Part shown: positions 10,244 to 18,178 of the stretch, piece after piece
Position numbering within the stretch: the stretch's first letter is position 1
Layout of the letters: the number at the start of each line of letters is the position of its first letter
Origin: Roseinatronobacter sp052379845
GTDB lineage: Bacteria; Pseudomonadota; Alphaproteobacteria; Rhodobacterales; Rhodobacteraceae
DNA length: 64,000 bases
Assembly (NCBI GenBank): GCA_052379845.1
Contig: JBQTCF010000004.1
Direction: 5' to 3' (one strand)
Made by a program: the position numbers and the translations under genes
The notes under the pieces: generated by a model
Told to the model about the DNA's origin: nothing
Seen by the model: only the letters and a program-made list of their open reading frames with translations
Database searches by the model: none

Positions 10244-11335
10244 CTAGCCTACATGAAACAAGGTACTGAACAGGCGCGGGTCAAGGCTTGCGGCAGCGAA
10301 ACTGTCACCGCGGGTCAACACGCTGACCGCATCATGGCTGTGCAAACTTTCCTGATGGCTGGCCACAACGCGGAAATCCCCGATACGCGGGTCATTTTCC
10401 AGTTGTTTGCAGAAACTGCGCGCGGCATCTTCCACGAAAATGGGGTTTGCAGCGTTCAATTCGGCAAAAGCCTGTTCATCTTCGCGCTTGACCATGACTT
10501 GGGTTTCCGTGGGCACGGCCGCGCGGCACAGATCCACAAGATCTTCATACCACAGGGTCGTCCCGTCCAGCACCTGCACAGACACGCGCGCAACAGAGCG
10601 CTGCGAATGCGGGGTGGCCAGCTGGCCGCGCGTGGCGCGCGCATGTTCACTAAGTTCCAGCGAACACGGGCAGGTAGAGGAATAGACATAATCCAGATGC
10701 ATGAACAGGTTACGCACACCGGCATGGTCCACCAGTTCCAGGGCAATGTCGTAATATTGATAACCCGTCAGGTTGGAACGCAGCGACTGCACTTTCATCG
10801 GGAATGAAAACCGCATCATGATTCGCGCATCAAAACTTTCCAGATCGGCCTTGTAATCCTCCAGCGCGGCGCGGATCACATCGCTGCTGAAGGTGCGTTC
10901 GGCATGGCCGTAGAAGCTGCGCATAATGCGCGACATGTTGATGCCCTTCTTCTCGGCCTCCAGACTGACAGTGCCCGTGACCGAGGTTTCCAGCATCACA
11001 TCGCCATTGTCGCGGGTGTGGTAGCGAATGGGCAGGCGGAAATTTGAAATGCCCACATGCTGAATGGCCGCTTTCGCGCCCACAATCAGGCTGGCGGGGC
11101 CATTTTGCAAATCCGGCAAGCTGGCCTTATAGGCGTCGCTGACACGAAACTGCGCCGGATAATCCCGCGAGAGCACAGGATATTCTGCCGAAGGCAACAA
11201 CCCTGTTACAGCGGCTTCCATCCGGGCGCGGTCATCTTCTGCGGCGCTGTCAGTAAAACGGCGCAGCAAGTCAAGTGCGGCTTCGGCCTGTTCGCGCGTG
11301 GGCGTTTGATCCAGTCCCGGCAGGTGGATATTCAT
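10244..11335 (-). CDS. folE2: GTP cyclohydrolase FolE2 (type IB)
   Basis: FolE2 converts GTP to dihydroneopterin triphosphate, the first step of folate (and queuosine precursor) synthesis, using a metal site that is not obligately zinc. The 363-residue product has the family's CPCS motif near residue 210, where the first cysteine is a metal ligand, and the following SLELSEHARATRGQ block. The start at 11335 gives MNIHLPGLDQTP and lies behind AGGAAGGG; an upstream ATG would add a basic extension. No folE1 is present nearby. The leader holds an inverted repeat CTTAT-AC-ATAAG at 11363-11374, which could be part of the promoter or a metalloregulator site. Confidence 0.95.
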   Translation of the reverse strand: MNIHLPGLDQTPTREQAEAALDLLRRFTDSAAEDDRARMEAAVTGLLPSAEYPVLSRDYPAQFRVSDAYKASLPDLQNGPASLIVGAKAAIQHVGISNFRLPIRYHTRDNGDVMLETSVTGTVSLEAEKKGINMSRIMRSFYGHAERTFSSDVIRAALEDYKADLESFDARIMMRFSFPMKVQSLRSNLTGYQYYDIALELVDHAGVRNLFMHLDYVYSSTCPCSLELSEHARATRGQLATPHSQRSVARVSVQVLDGTTLWYEDLVDLCRAAVPTETQVMVKREDEQAFAELNAANPIFVEDAARSFCKQLENDPRIGDFRVVASHQESLHSHDAVSVLTRGDSFAAASLDPRLFSTLFHVG

Positions 11336-11429
11336 CGTGGCGTCCCTTCCTGTCTGTCGCTTCTTATACATAAGCGTCAGTTTCCTGATTTCCACGAGTA
11401 TACGCACCAATCATGGGATCGGATCGAAA

Positions 11430-12611
11430 TCAAATTGCGTCCAAGGCACGGCGCAAATCGGCAATCAGGTCTGCGGTCCCTTCCAGCCCCACTGACAGGC
11501 GCACCAAGCCCTGTGAAATACCCAGCAAACGCTTCTGATCTTCTGGCAGGCGCTGATGGGTGGTGGTGGCGGGATGTGTGACAATTGACCGCGCATCGCC
11601 CAGATTGTTCGAGATAACCGCAATCTGCAGCGCATTCAAAAAGCGGAACGCGGCGTCCTTGCCTGCAGCAATGTCCAGCGCCAGCACAGTGCCGAACCCG
11701 TCCATCTGGTTGCGCGCGATGGCATGTTGCGGGTGCTCTGGCAGGCCGGGGAAAATGACACGCGCCAGTCTGGGGTCATCTTTCAGCGCTTCTGCGATGG
11801 CTTGGGCACTGGCAGCCTGCGCGCGCACGCGCAAATCCATCGTTGTCAGGCCATTGATCATGATCCACGCATTGAACGGGCTAAGCGCGCCGCCTGTATG
11901 TTTCATATAAGGCTCGACTGTGCCGCGGATAAATTCGCGCGTGCCACAGATCACCCCGCCCAGCGCGCGCCCCTGCCCGTCAATATGCTTGGTCGCGGAA
12001 TAGATCACCACATCCGCGCCCAATTCCACCGCACGGCTGAAGATGGGGGTGGCAAAGACATTGTCCACCACAACCTTGGCGCCCACGCCATGGGCAATTT
12101 CAGCAATCGCGCGCAGGTCGACAACTTCCAGCGTGGGGTTGGACACAGTTTCGAAAAACACGGCCCGCGTGTCGGGGCGGATGGCTGCGCGCCATTGATC
12201 CAGATCGGTGCCATCCACAAAATCGACCTGCACGCCATAGCGCGTCAGGACTTCTTCCAGAATATACAGGCAGGACCCGAACAGCGCGCGCGATGACACC
12301 ACATGATCGCCCGCGCGCAACATTGATGTCAGCGCCCCCGACACGGCCGCCATGCCCGATGCCGTGGCAAATGCGTCTTCGGTCCCCTCGATCGCGGCAA
12401 TCCGGTCTTCGAACACGGCCACAGTGGGGTTGCCGTAACGGGCGTAGATGAATTCGTCGTCGCCGGTTTTCAAAAACCGCTGTTCGGCGGCTTGCGCTGA
12501 CGGGTAGACAAACCCCTGCGTCAAATAGATCGCTTCGGCCACTTCGCCATATTGGCTGCGCCGCGCGCCTGTATGCACCAGCTTGGTGCGCTTATCCCAA
12601 TCTTGTGCCAT
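11430..12611 (-). CDS. metZ: O-succinylhomoserine sulfhydrylase
   Basis: This 393-residue PLP enzyme of the Cys/Met metabolism family makes homocysteine from an activated homoserine and sulfide. The PLP lysine lies in SATKHIDGQGR, preceded by the family's KVVVDNVFATPIF, and the segment YARYGNPT is near residue 58. The chosen start at 12611 gives MAQDWDKRTKLVHTGARRS; the frame upstream runs into the terminator of the riboswitch leader. MetZ and MetY cannot be separated with certainty, but the MetZ length and the GGALSPFNAW block favour the name used. A SAM-II riboswitch and intrinsic terminator directly upstream indicate that high S-adenosylmethionine shuts it off. metF lies upstream on the same strand. 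Confidence 0.92.
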   Translation of the reverse strand: MAQDWDKRTKLVHTGARRSQYGEVAEAIYLTQGFVYPSAQAAEQRFLKTGDDEFIYARYGNPTVAVFEDRIAAIEGTEDAFATASGMAAVSGALTSMLRAGDHVVSSRALFGSCLYILEEVLTRYGVQVDFVDGTDLDQWRAAIRPDTRAVFFETVSNPTLEVVDLRAIAEIAHGVGAKVVVDNVFATPIFSRAVELGADVVIYSATKHIDGQGRALGGVICGTREFIRGTVEPYMKHTGGALSPFNAWIMINGLTTMDLRVRAQAASAQAIAEALKDDPRLARVIFPGLPEHPQHAIARNQMDGFGTVLALDIAAGKDAAFRFLNALQIAVISNNLGDARSIVTHPATTTHQRLPEDQKRLLGISQGLVRLSVGLEGTADLIADLRRALDAI

Positions 12612-12630
12612 GCTGGCCCCCGACGCAAAG

Positions 12631-12660
12631 AAAAACCCCCGGACTGTCACAGGCCGGGGG
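12631..12660 (-). terminator. Riboswitch-linked intrinsic terminator before metZ
   Basis: On the minus strand a stem CCCCCGG (12660-12654) pairs with CCGGGGG (12642-12636) and is followed at once by five T residues. It lies between the SAM-II aptamer and the metZ start, the usual place for the expression platform of a transcription-terminating riboswitch. It could also end transcription coming from metF. Confidence 0.85.
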
Positions 12661-12675
12661 CAAAATTCGCCCTGA

Positions 12676-12728
12676 CCTCTTTAGCGGTTTTTTTAGCGTG
12701 GCCCGCAATCCGGTAACAAAGCGCCACG
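12676..12728 (-). promoter_or_regulatory. SAM-II riboswitch aptamer (metA-type), minus strand
   Basis: Reading the minus strand, CGTGGC (12728-12723) pairs with GCCACG further on to make the P1 stem; the loop holds TTTGTTACCGGATTGCGG and the 3' side ends CTAAA then CCGCTAAAGAGG. The ATTGC loop and the GCTAAA-AGG tail are the conserved SAM-II marks, the tail pairing back into the loop as a pseudoknot. SAM-II is known upstream of metA, metX and metZ genes in alphaproteobacteria. Here it precedes metZ, with a terminator between. Confidence 0.88.
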
Positions 12729-12780
12729 TCAGGGTGATTTAAGGCTTTCGTCGGGGCAGGTCAATCAGGGTTTGCGCGCC

Positions 12781-13647
12781 TTATGCCACGTTTTCCAGCA
12801 ATACCTGTGGGTGCACGCCCAGCGCATGGCAGACATCGCGCGTCAGATAGGCACGGTTCAGGGTGTAGAAATGCAAATCTTCGACCCCTTCGGCAATCAG
12901 GCGGTCACACATTTCGGTGCAAATCGCGGTGGCAAGCAGGTCTTCACGCCCGTCGCGGGCGGCTTTTTCAAACGCGTCATCCATCCATGCGGGAATGTGG
13001 GTATTGCACGCGCTGGCGAATTTGCGAATGCCCGCCCAGTTTTCAATCGGGATAATGCCGGGAATGATCTTGCCGGTAATCCCCTGACGCACGCACTCAT
13101 CACGGAACCGCAGGAATGTATCGGGTTCAAAGAAAAACTGTGTGATGGCCGAATCCGCGCCTGCCTGAAACTTGCGTTTCAGCCACATCACATCGGCGCG
13201 CGCATCGGGCGCGTCGGGGTGGGGTTCGGGATAGGCGCCCACGCGGATTTTGAACTTGCCGGTATTGGCCAATGCCTCGATCAATTCCACGGAGGACCCG
13301 AACCCGTCCGCATGCGGGGTAAACCGCGTGGCCCCTTTGGGCGCGTCGCCGCGCAGCGCCACAATTTCCGACACGCCCGCATCTGCGTAAGCGGTCGCAA
13401 TGTCCAGCGTGTCGGCGCGTGTGGCATCCACACAGGTCAGGTGCGCGGCCACATTCAGCCGGTATTGCGCGCCAATGGTGGTAACCGCTTCATGCGTCAA
13501 CTGCCGCGTTGTGCCCCCTGCCCCATAGGTGACAGACACGAATTCCGGGGCCAGCGGGGCCAGCATGCGCACGGTTTCCCACAACCGGAAGCTGGCATCC
13601 AGCGTTTTGGGCGGGAAGAATTCAAAGGAAATGCGCGGTGTGGTCAT
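12781..13647 (-). CDS. metF: 5,10-methylenetetrahydrofolate reductase
   Basis: MetF reduces 5,10-methylene-THF to 5-methyl-THF with FAD, supplying the methyl group for methionine synthesis. The 288-residue product starts MTTPRISFEFFPPKT, the family N-terminus with its catalytic glutamate, and contains QFFFEPDTF and the PGIIPIENW block typical of the barrel. The length matches bacterial MetF. It is transcribed divergently from metR, and the gap between them carries a match to the MetR consensus box, so MetR activation in response to homocysteine is likely. metZ follows on the same strand behind a riboswitch leader. Confidence 0.96.
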   Translation of the reverse strand: MTTPRISFEFFPPKTLDASFRLWETVRMLAPLAPEFVSVTYGAGGTTRQLTHEAVTTIGAQYRLNVAAHLTCVDATRADTLDIATAYADAGVSEIVALRGDAPKGATRFTPHADGFGSSVELIEALANTGKFKIRVGAYPEPHPDAPDARADVMWLKRKFQAGADSAITQFFFEPDTFLRFRDECVRQGITGKIIPGIIPIENWAGIRKFASACNTHIPAWMDDAFEKAARDGREDLLATAICTEMCDRLIAEGVEDLHFYTLNRAYLTRDVCHALGVHPQVLLENVA

Positions 13648-13696
13648 AGCAAGATGCTCCGGTTTGTGTTGCCCCCTTGTGCCATGTCTGCGAATG

Positions 13697-13709
13697 TGAA
13701 ACCAATTCA
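13697..13709. promoter_or_regulatory. MetR-binding box between metF and metR
   Basis: The sequence TGAAACCAATTCA fits the MetR consensus TGAA-N5-TTCA exactly. It lies 35 bases before the metR start and 50 bases before the metF start, in the gap between the two divergent genes, so it could serve activation of metF and autoregulation of metR. Confidence 0.75.
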
Positions 13710-13743
13710 TTATTCTCAACACCATTATGAACAGGATCGAGGG

Positions 13744-14649
13744 ATGCATATCGAATTCCGGCATCTGCGCACCATCAAGGCCATTCATGATGCAGGCGGG
13801 CTGGCGCGTGCCGCCGATCTGCTGAACATGACGCAATCGGCGCTGTCGCATCAGGTCAAGGGGCTGGAAGATCAGGCAGGGGTGGAACTGTTCGTGCGCC
13901 GGTCCAAGCCGCTGAAACTGTCGGCAGCAGGCATGAAGATGTTGCGCGCCGCCGAAGACATCCTGCCGCGTGTTGCCGCGCTGGAAGAAGAATTCACCGG
14001 GCTGGTCAAGGGGCGGTCGGGGCGGCTGCACATTGCCATAGAATGCCATGCCTGTTTCGACTGGCTGTTTCCCGTGCTGGAGAAATTCCGCAAGGCATGG
14101 GGCGATGTTGATGTCGATATCCGCCCCGGTCTGGCGTTTGATGCGCTGCCTGCGCTGAAGCGCGAGGATGTGGATCTTGTCATCTCCTCCGACCCCGAGG
14201 ATTTGCCGGGCATTACTTTTTTACCCCTGTTCGACTATGAACCCGTGTTCGTGGCCGCCGCCACCCACCGGCTGGCCGCGCAGGATTTTGTGACCGCGCA
14301 GGATTTCCGCGATGAAACGCTGATCACCTATCCGGTGGATCGGGGCCGGCTGGATGTGTTTACCCAGCTGCTGACGCCCGCCAAGGTCGAACCCCGCGCC
14401 ATCCGGCAGGTGGAACTGACCGCCGTTATCCTGCTGCTGGTGGCTTCCGGGCGGGGCGTGGCGGTGCTGCCCGACTGGGTGCTGCGCGATGTGCGCTATC
14501 ATTCGGACTATGTGACCAAACCCATCACCGAAGCGGGCCTGACACGGCGCCTTTATGCGGCTGTGCGGGTCGAGGATGCGGCAAAACCCTTCATGGCGCA
14601 TGTTTTGCGGCTGGCACGCACGGAACCGGTGAAATTGCAGCGCGGTTGA
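13744..14649 (+). CDS. metR: LysR-family methionine regulator MetR
   Basis: The 301-residue product has an N-terminal winged helix (LARAADLLNMTQSALSHQVKG, residues about 17-37) and a C-terminal effector domain. The C-terminal block TAVILLLVASGRGVAVLPDWVL is a hallmark of MetR, the homocysteine-responsive activator of methionine genes. The start at 13744 gives MHIEFRHLRTIKAIHDAGG; the much longer open frame that runs in from upstream is antisense to metF and not credible. It is divergent from metF with a consensus MetR box in the 96-base gap. Unlike metZ, which is under a riboswitch, metF therefore appears to be protein-controlled. Confidence 0.92.
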   Translation: MHIEFRHLRTIKAIHDAGGLARAADLLNMTQSALSHQVKGLEDQAGVELFVRRSKPLKLSAAGMKMLRAAEDILPRVAALEEEFTGLVKGRSGRLHIAIECHACFDWLFPVLEKFRKAWGDVDVDIRPGLAFDALPALKREDVDLVISSDPEDLPGITFLPLFDYEPVFVAAATHRLAAQDFVTAQDFRDETLITYPVDRGRLDVFTQLLTPAKVEPRAIRQVELTAVILLLVASGRGVAVLPDWVLRDVRYHSDYVTKPITEAGLTRRLYAAVRVEDAAKPFMAHVLRLARTEPVKLQRG

Positions 14650-14711
14650 GGCTTCACATCTGCGCGCCGCGCGCGTATAGCGCCCCCTGACCCAATCTAG
14701 GAGCCGTTCGG

Positions 14712-15506
14712 ATGCAAGGCAGTGCCAACCTTAACCTGATGATCAAAGCCGCGCGCAAGGCGGGCCGCGCCTTGGTCAAGGATTTCCGCGAAGTGGAAAA
14801 CCTGCAGGTGTCGTCCAGGGCCGCAGCCGATTTTGTGGCCCGCACCACCATTGCCGCCGAACGCATCATCCGCGAGGACCTGTCGGAAGCGCGCCCCAAT
14901 TACGGCTGGCTGGCCCGCGACAGCGCAGAACTGGACGGCAAGGACCCCACCCGCCGCTGGATTGCCGACCCGCTGGGCGGGGCCGAGAACTTCTTGCATG
15001 GCATGCCGCATTGGTCGGTGTCCATTGCGCTGGAATTCAAATCCGAAATTATTGCCGCAGTGGTGTTCGACCCGGCCAAGGATGAATTGTTCGTATCTGA
15101 AAAAGGCGCGGGCACGTTCATGAATGACAAACGCCTGCGCGTGTCAAACCGCAACGTGATGTCGGAATGTGTGTTTGCAACCGGCATTCCTTTTGCGGCC
15201 AAACGCACGCTGCCCGCCACCTTGCATGATCTGGCGCAGATTATGCCGGCCTGTGCGGGGGTGCGGCAATGGGGCGGGGCGGCGCTGGACATGGCCTATG
15301 TGGCGGCGGGGCGGTTTGACGGCTATTGGGAACGCGAATTGCAGCCATGGGACTATAGCGCGGGGCTGTTGCTGGTGCGTGAAGCAGGCGGGTTCACAGC
15401 CCCCATCCGCGACGGTGCCGAGATTGCCGAACGCGGCGAAGTGATCGCGGCCAATTCCGGCGTTTTCGACAGTTTCGCCCGCCTGCTGCGCAAACGCCCG
15501 GAGTGA
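14712..15506 (+). CDS. Inositol monophosphatase-family protein with altered metal-binding site
   Basis: The 264-residue product has the IMPase fold: a shared block TRRWIADPLGGAENFLHGMPHWSVS aligns with the family's WIxDPxDGTxNFxHG, and a late PWDYSAGLLLVREAGG matches WDxAAG. However, several metal ligands are changed. DPxDGT reads DPLGGA, so the second aspartate and the threonine are gone; the upstream GEES-type motif reads ARDSA; and the early aspartate in VTxxD is replaced in FVARTT. Only the first aspartate and the late WD aspartate remain. Active members remove phosphate from inositol phosphates or act in rRNA maturation (SuhB); this copy is probably catalytically inactive or has a different job. 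AGGAG lies eight bases before the start. Confidence 0.85.
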   Translation: MQGSANLNLMIKAARKAGRALVKDFREVENLQVSSRAAADFVARTTIAAERIIREDLSEARPNYGWLARDSAELDGKDPTRRWIADPLGGAENFLHGMPHWSVSIALEFKSEIIAAVVFDPAKDELFVSEKGAGTFMNDKRLRVSNRNVMSECVFATGIPFAAKRTLPATLHDLAQIMPACAGVRQWGGAALDMAYVAAGRFDGYWERELQPWDYSAGLLLVREAGGFTAPIRDGAEIAERGEVIAANSGVFDSFARLLRKRPE

Positions 15507-15556
15507 TCTGACGGCGCAAAGGCCTATCCGACAGATGTGCAAGGCCGGTTACTTAT

Positions 15557-15783
15557 GGCCTTAAGCAGACATTGGGAATACCCCAAGGCGCGGAGCAAAG
15601 GCCGCAGGCCGCCGCGCCATCGGCGGGCCGTCCCGCGGCCTGCCGATGACCCAAGGTTACCTCAAGCCTTTGAAGTCAGGAATATTCCGCTTGGATAAAG
15701 TGCATTCCTAAAATGTCGGATCGGCAGACCCCGGCCCGCCGACAGCGCGTGCTACATCCAACTGCGAACGTCCCCTTCAGGCC
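15557..15783. repeat. Dispersed MITE-like element, copy B
   Basis: This copy has the same order of blocks as copy A: a GGCCTTAAGCAGAC left end, GCGGAGCAAAGGCCGCAGGC, an internal palindrome at 15618-15648, the GATCGGCAGACCCCGGCC dyad, and a right end ACGTCCCCTTCAGGCC. It fills most of the 323-base gap between the convergent IMPase-like and RpiR genes. There is no reading frame of note inside. Confidence 0.8.
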
Positions 15784-15829
15784 CTCATCCCCCCACAAAC
15801 CGAATACCTCAACCTGATCGAAACCCTTT

Positions 15830-16699
15830 CTAGCGCAGCCGCTTGAACAGGCGCATCTGTTCGTAAAGCGATTCCATGCGTTCCAGCCGTTCGCTGGTCT
15901 GCGCCCAGTTGCGTTCCTGAATGCGCGCCAACATCGCTTCGACAAGCGCGACAAGCGGCACCACCGTGTCCCAAGCAGACGGCACTTCTATATGGCTGGC
16001 AAGGATGTGGCGCGCCACGCTGGCGGCGGGCGATACCCATCTGTCGGTCAGCAAGATAACCTCCACGCCTTGTTCGCTGGCCAGTTCCGCCAATTGCTGG
16101 ACCGACGGTTCATAGCGCCGAATGTCGAACACCACCAACACATCGCGTTCGGTCATGTCCAGAAGCGCGGGCGGCCAAGTGTTGGGCAGGCTGGACAACA
16201 GCGCCACATCCGCGCGCATGACCTTCAGCGCAGTTGCAAAATATTCCGCGATGGACCGTGTCAGCCGCCCGCCCACCATATGCACAGGGCGGGATTTGTC
16301 CGACAAAATGCCCGCCGCCTCGTCAAAGCTGGCCAGATCCTGCTGGCGCAAGGTCATATCCACATTTTCGATCACACTTTGGCCAAAGCGATTCAGAATA
16401 TGGTCCTGCGCCCCCGCCCCTGCCCATTTTTCGTGCTTGGATATGGGCGAGGCCAGTCTTTCGCCCAGATCCTCATGCAGTTGCGCGCGAAATTCAGGGT
16501 AGCCCGAGAACCCCAGCTTGCGCACCAGTCGCACCACGGTCGGCCCCGACACTTCGGCGGCGCGCGCCACATCGGACACGCTGCCCAGAACGGAAACCGG
16601 AAAATTCCCAAGCATATAGGCCGCAAGCTGGCGTTCGGCGCGCGTCAGGTCGGGCATGGCGCCGCGCAACCGCGCTTCCAGCGTATCCACAGGTTTCAT
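15830..16699 (-). CDS. RpiR/MurR-family transcriptional regulator
   Basis: The 289-residue product has an N-terminal RpiR helix-turn-helix domain (residues about 1-80, with SVSDVARAAEVSGPTVVRLVRK as the DNA-reading part) and a C-terminal SIS sugar-isomerase fold (from about residue 115, PVHMVGGRLTRSIAEYFATAL), which normally senses a phosphosugar or small metabolite. The start at 16699 gives MKPVDTLEARLRGAMPDLT, the family's usual N-terminus. It is divergent from the operon for the amidohydrolase and TRAP transporter, so it is the obvious local regulator. Inverted repeats in the shared promoter region are operator candidates. Confidence 0.9.
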   Translation of the reverse strand: MKPVDTLEARLRGAMPDLTRAERQLAAYMLGNFPVSVLGSVSDVARAAEVSGPTVVRLVRKLGFSGYPEFRAQLHEDLGERLASPISKHEKWAGAGAQDHILNRFGQSVIENVDMTLRQQDLASFDEAAGILSDKSRPVHMVGGRLTRSIAEYFATALKVMRADVALLSSLPNTWPPALLDMTERDVLVVFDIRRYEPSVQQLAELASEQGVEVILLTDRWVSPAASVARHILASHIEVPSAWDTVVPLVALVEAMLARIQERNWAQTSERLERMESLYEQMRLFKRLR

Positions 16700-16709
16700 G
16701 CCAGCCCCC

Positions 16710-16766
16710 TTGCATTGAAAGAACCGCACACAAGTCTGTAATGTTTGTTACAAAAACGCAATGCAA
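16710..16766. promoter_or_regulatory. Candidate RpiR operator in divergent promoter region
   Basis: Between the RpiR gene and the amidohydrolase-TRAP operon there is a perfect eight-base inverted repeat, TTGCATTG (16710-16717) and CAATGCAA (16759-16766), enclosing a second dyad GTAA-N6-TTAC (16738-16751). A -35-like TTGACG follows at about 16774. The region is more AT-rich than its surroundings. Assignment to RpiR is inference from position. Confidence 0.5.
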
Positions 16767-16835
16767 GAAAAAGTCTTGACGAAATCAATCTGAATGCGGC
16801 AGGTTCGGACAGGTTACCACACTGGACTTGCCCTG

Positions 16836-17687
16836 ATGTCACATCCTGCCCCTGCACCATTGACCACCACCGCGCCGCCTGTGACGGGCGACTGGGCGGG
16901 CAGCTGTGAAGCATGGAACAGCACGGGCAGTGTGCCCGCCGACAGCGCGGCCCCGCAGGTGTTGCTGATTTGTGAACATGCCTCGAATGCGGCGGCGCCA
17001 CCATGGGCGCATTTTGACGACAGCCCCGAACAAATGGCCGCACATGTGGCCAGCGACCCCGGCGCATTGGGCCTGGCGCGCGCGCTGGGGCAATTGCTGG
17101 GCCAGTCCATGGGGGCGGCCGAATTGGTGCATGCCCCCCTGTCACGGCTGATTTATGACCTGAACCGCAGCCCCGACCGCATGGACGCCATGCCCGCACA
17201 GTCCGAGGCATTCCACATCCCCCAGAATCAGGGGCTGGATGCTGGCCAGCGCATGGCGCGGATGGACGCGCTGTATCTGCCATTTCACAACCATGTCCGC
17301 GCGCGCATCGCCCGCGCGCTGGTGCTGGGCGCGCGGCCCTGCATTGTGACCATCCATTCCTTTACGCCCATCTGGCACGGCCAGCCCCGCGAGGTGGAAT
17401 TCGGGATCATCCATGATGATGCACCCGAATTTGCGCATGCCATTCTGGCACATTCCACAAGCACCGGTCTGGCAACACGCCTGAACGAACCCTACAGCGC
17501 GGCAGACCATGTTACCCATACGCTGCGCCTGCATGCCCTGCCCTATTTCCTGCCAAATGCCATGCTGGAATTGCGCAATGACCTGATTGCAAGCCCCGCA
17601 CAGCAAACCGATATTGCCACCCGGCTGGCCCCTGTCATTGCCCGCGCAATCGCCAGCCTGAAGGACCGCCCATGCCCGCAATCCTGA
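16836..17687 (+). CDS. N-formylglutamate amidohydrolase-family protein
   Basis: The 283-residue product carries the FGase-family blocks VLLICEHASNAAP-like (near residue 35), LIYDLNRSPDR, and TIHSFTPIWHGQPREVEFG, with the conserved histidines and acidic residues of this zinc-hydrolase fold. The known family reaction is hydrolysis of N-formylglutamate to formate and glutamate. No histidine-degradation genes are present, so here it may instead cleave another N- or gamma-acylated glutamate. The start at 16836 (MSHPAPAP) is preferred over an upstream ATG because of gene-start composition, but it is not certain. Its end overlaps the TRAP small-subunit start by 16 bases, showing tight coupling with the transporter. 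Confidence 0.85.
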   Translation: MSHPAPAPLTTTAPPVTGDWAGSCEAWNSTGSVPADSAAPQVLLICEHASNAAAPPWAHFDDSPEQMAAHVASDPGALGLARALGQLLGQSMGAAELVHAPLSRLIYDLNRSPDRMDAMPAQSEAFHIPQNQGLDAGQRMARMDALYLPFHNHVRARIARALVLGARPCIVTIHSFTPIWHGQPREVEFGIIHDDAPEFAHAILAHSTSTGLATRLNEPYSAADHVTHTLRLHALPYFLPNAMLELRNDLIASPAQQTDIATRLAPVIARAIASLKDRPCPQS

Positions 17688-18178
17688 TCACCTATGTCCG
17701 CTGGGTCGAGGCGCTGAATTACCGCGTTGGCCGTCTGGCCATGTGGGGGCTGTTTGCGCTGATGGCAGTGCTGATGTGGGGCGCCGTTGCGCGCGCGGGA
17801 TTCACCCCGCAAATCTGGACGGATGAGATGGCGCAATTTCTGCTGCTGGGCTATTTCATGCTGGGGGGCGCATATTCACTGCAATTGGGCTCGGCGGTGC
17901 GGATGGACCTTCTGTATACGCGCTGGTCGGACCGCACCAAGGCCATGGTCGACGCGATCACCATTTTCACGCTGTTGATCTATCTGGGCGTGTTGTTATG
18001 GGGCGGAATTGAAAGCACGCAATACGCGCTGGAATATGGCGAGCGCCGCCGCGGGCTGTGGCGGCCCTACATGGCCCCCATAAAGATTGTCATGTGCCTA
18101 GGGATTGTTCTGATGATCCTGCAATGCACAGCGTTTCTGATCCGCGATATTGCCAAACTCAGGGGCAAGGACATCTGA
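17672..18178 (+). CDS. TRAP transporter small permease subunit (DctQ type)
   Basis: This 168-residue protein has four predicted membrane segments (for example RLAMWGLFALMAVLMWGAVA and AITIFTLLIYLGVLLWGGI) and the conserved TDEMAQFLLLGYFMLGGAY stretch of the DctQ family. With the large subunit it forms a sodium- or proton-driven importer fed by a periplasmic binding protein. It overlaps the amidohydrolase gene upstream by 16 bases and its stop codon shares one base with the start of the large-subunit gene. Confidence 0.93.
   Translation: MPAILITYVRWVEALNYRVGRLAMWGLFALMAVLMWGAVARAGFTPQIWTDEMAQFLLLGYFMLGGAYSLQLGSAVRMDLLYTRWSDRTKAMVDAITIFTLLIYLGVLLWGGIESTQYALEYGERRRGLWRPYMAPIKIVMCLGIVLMILQCTAFLIRDIAKLRGKDI

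Noticed and set aside
12772..13743. A very long plus-strand frame running into metR from upstream
   Set aside because: It is antisense to metF through its whole extra length, and the MetR N-terminus starts cleanly at 13744; GC-rich coding DNA often leaves the opposite strand open.
16836..17687. Assignment as hutG of a histidine-degradation operon
   Set aside because: No hutH, hutU, hutI or hutC is present and the gene overlaps TRAP transporter genes, so a histidine role is not supported.
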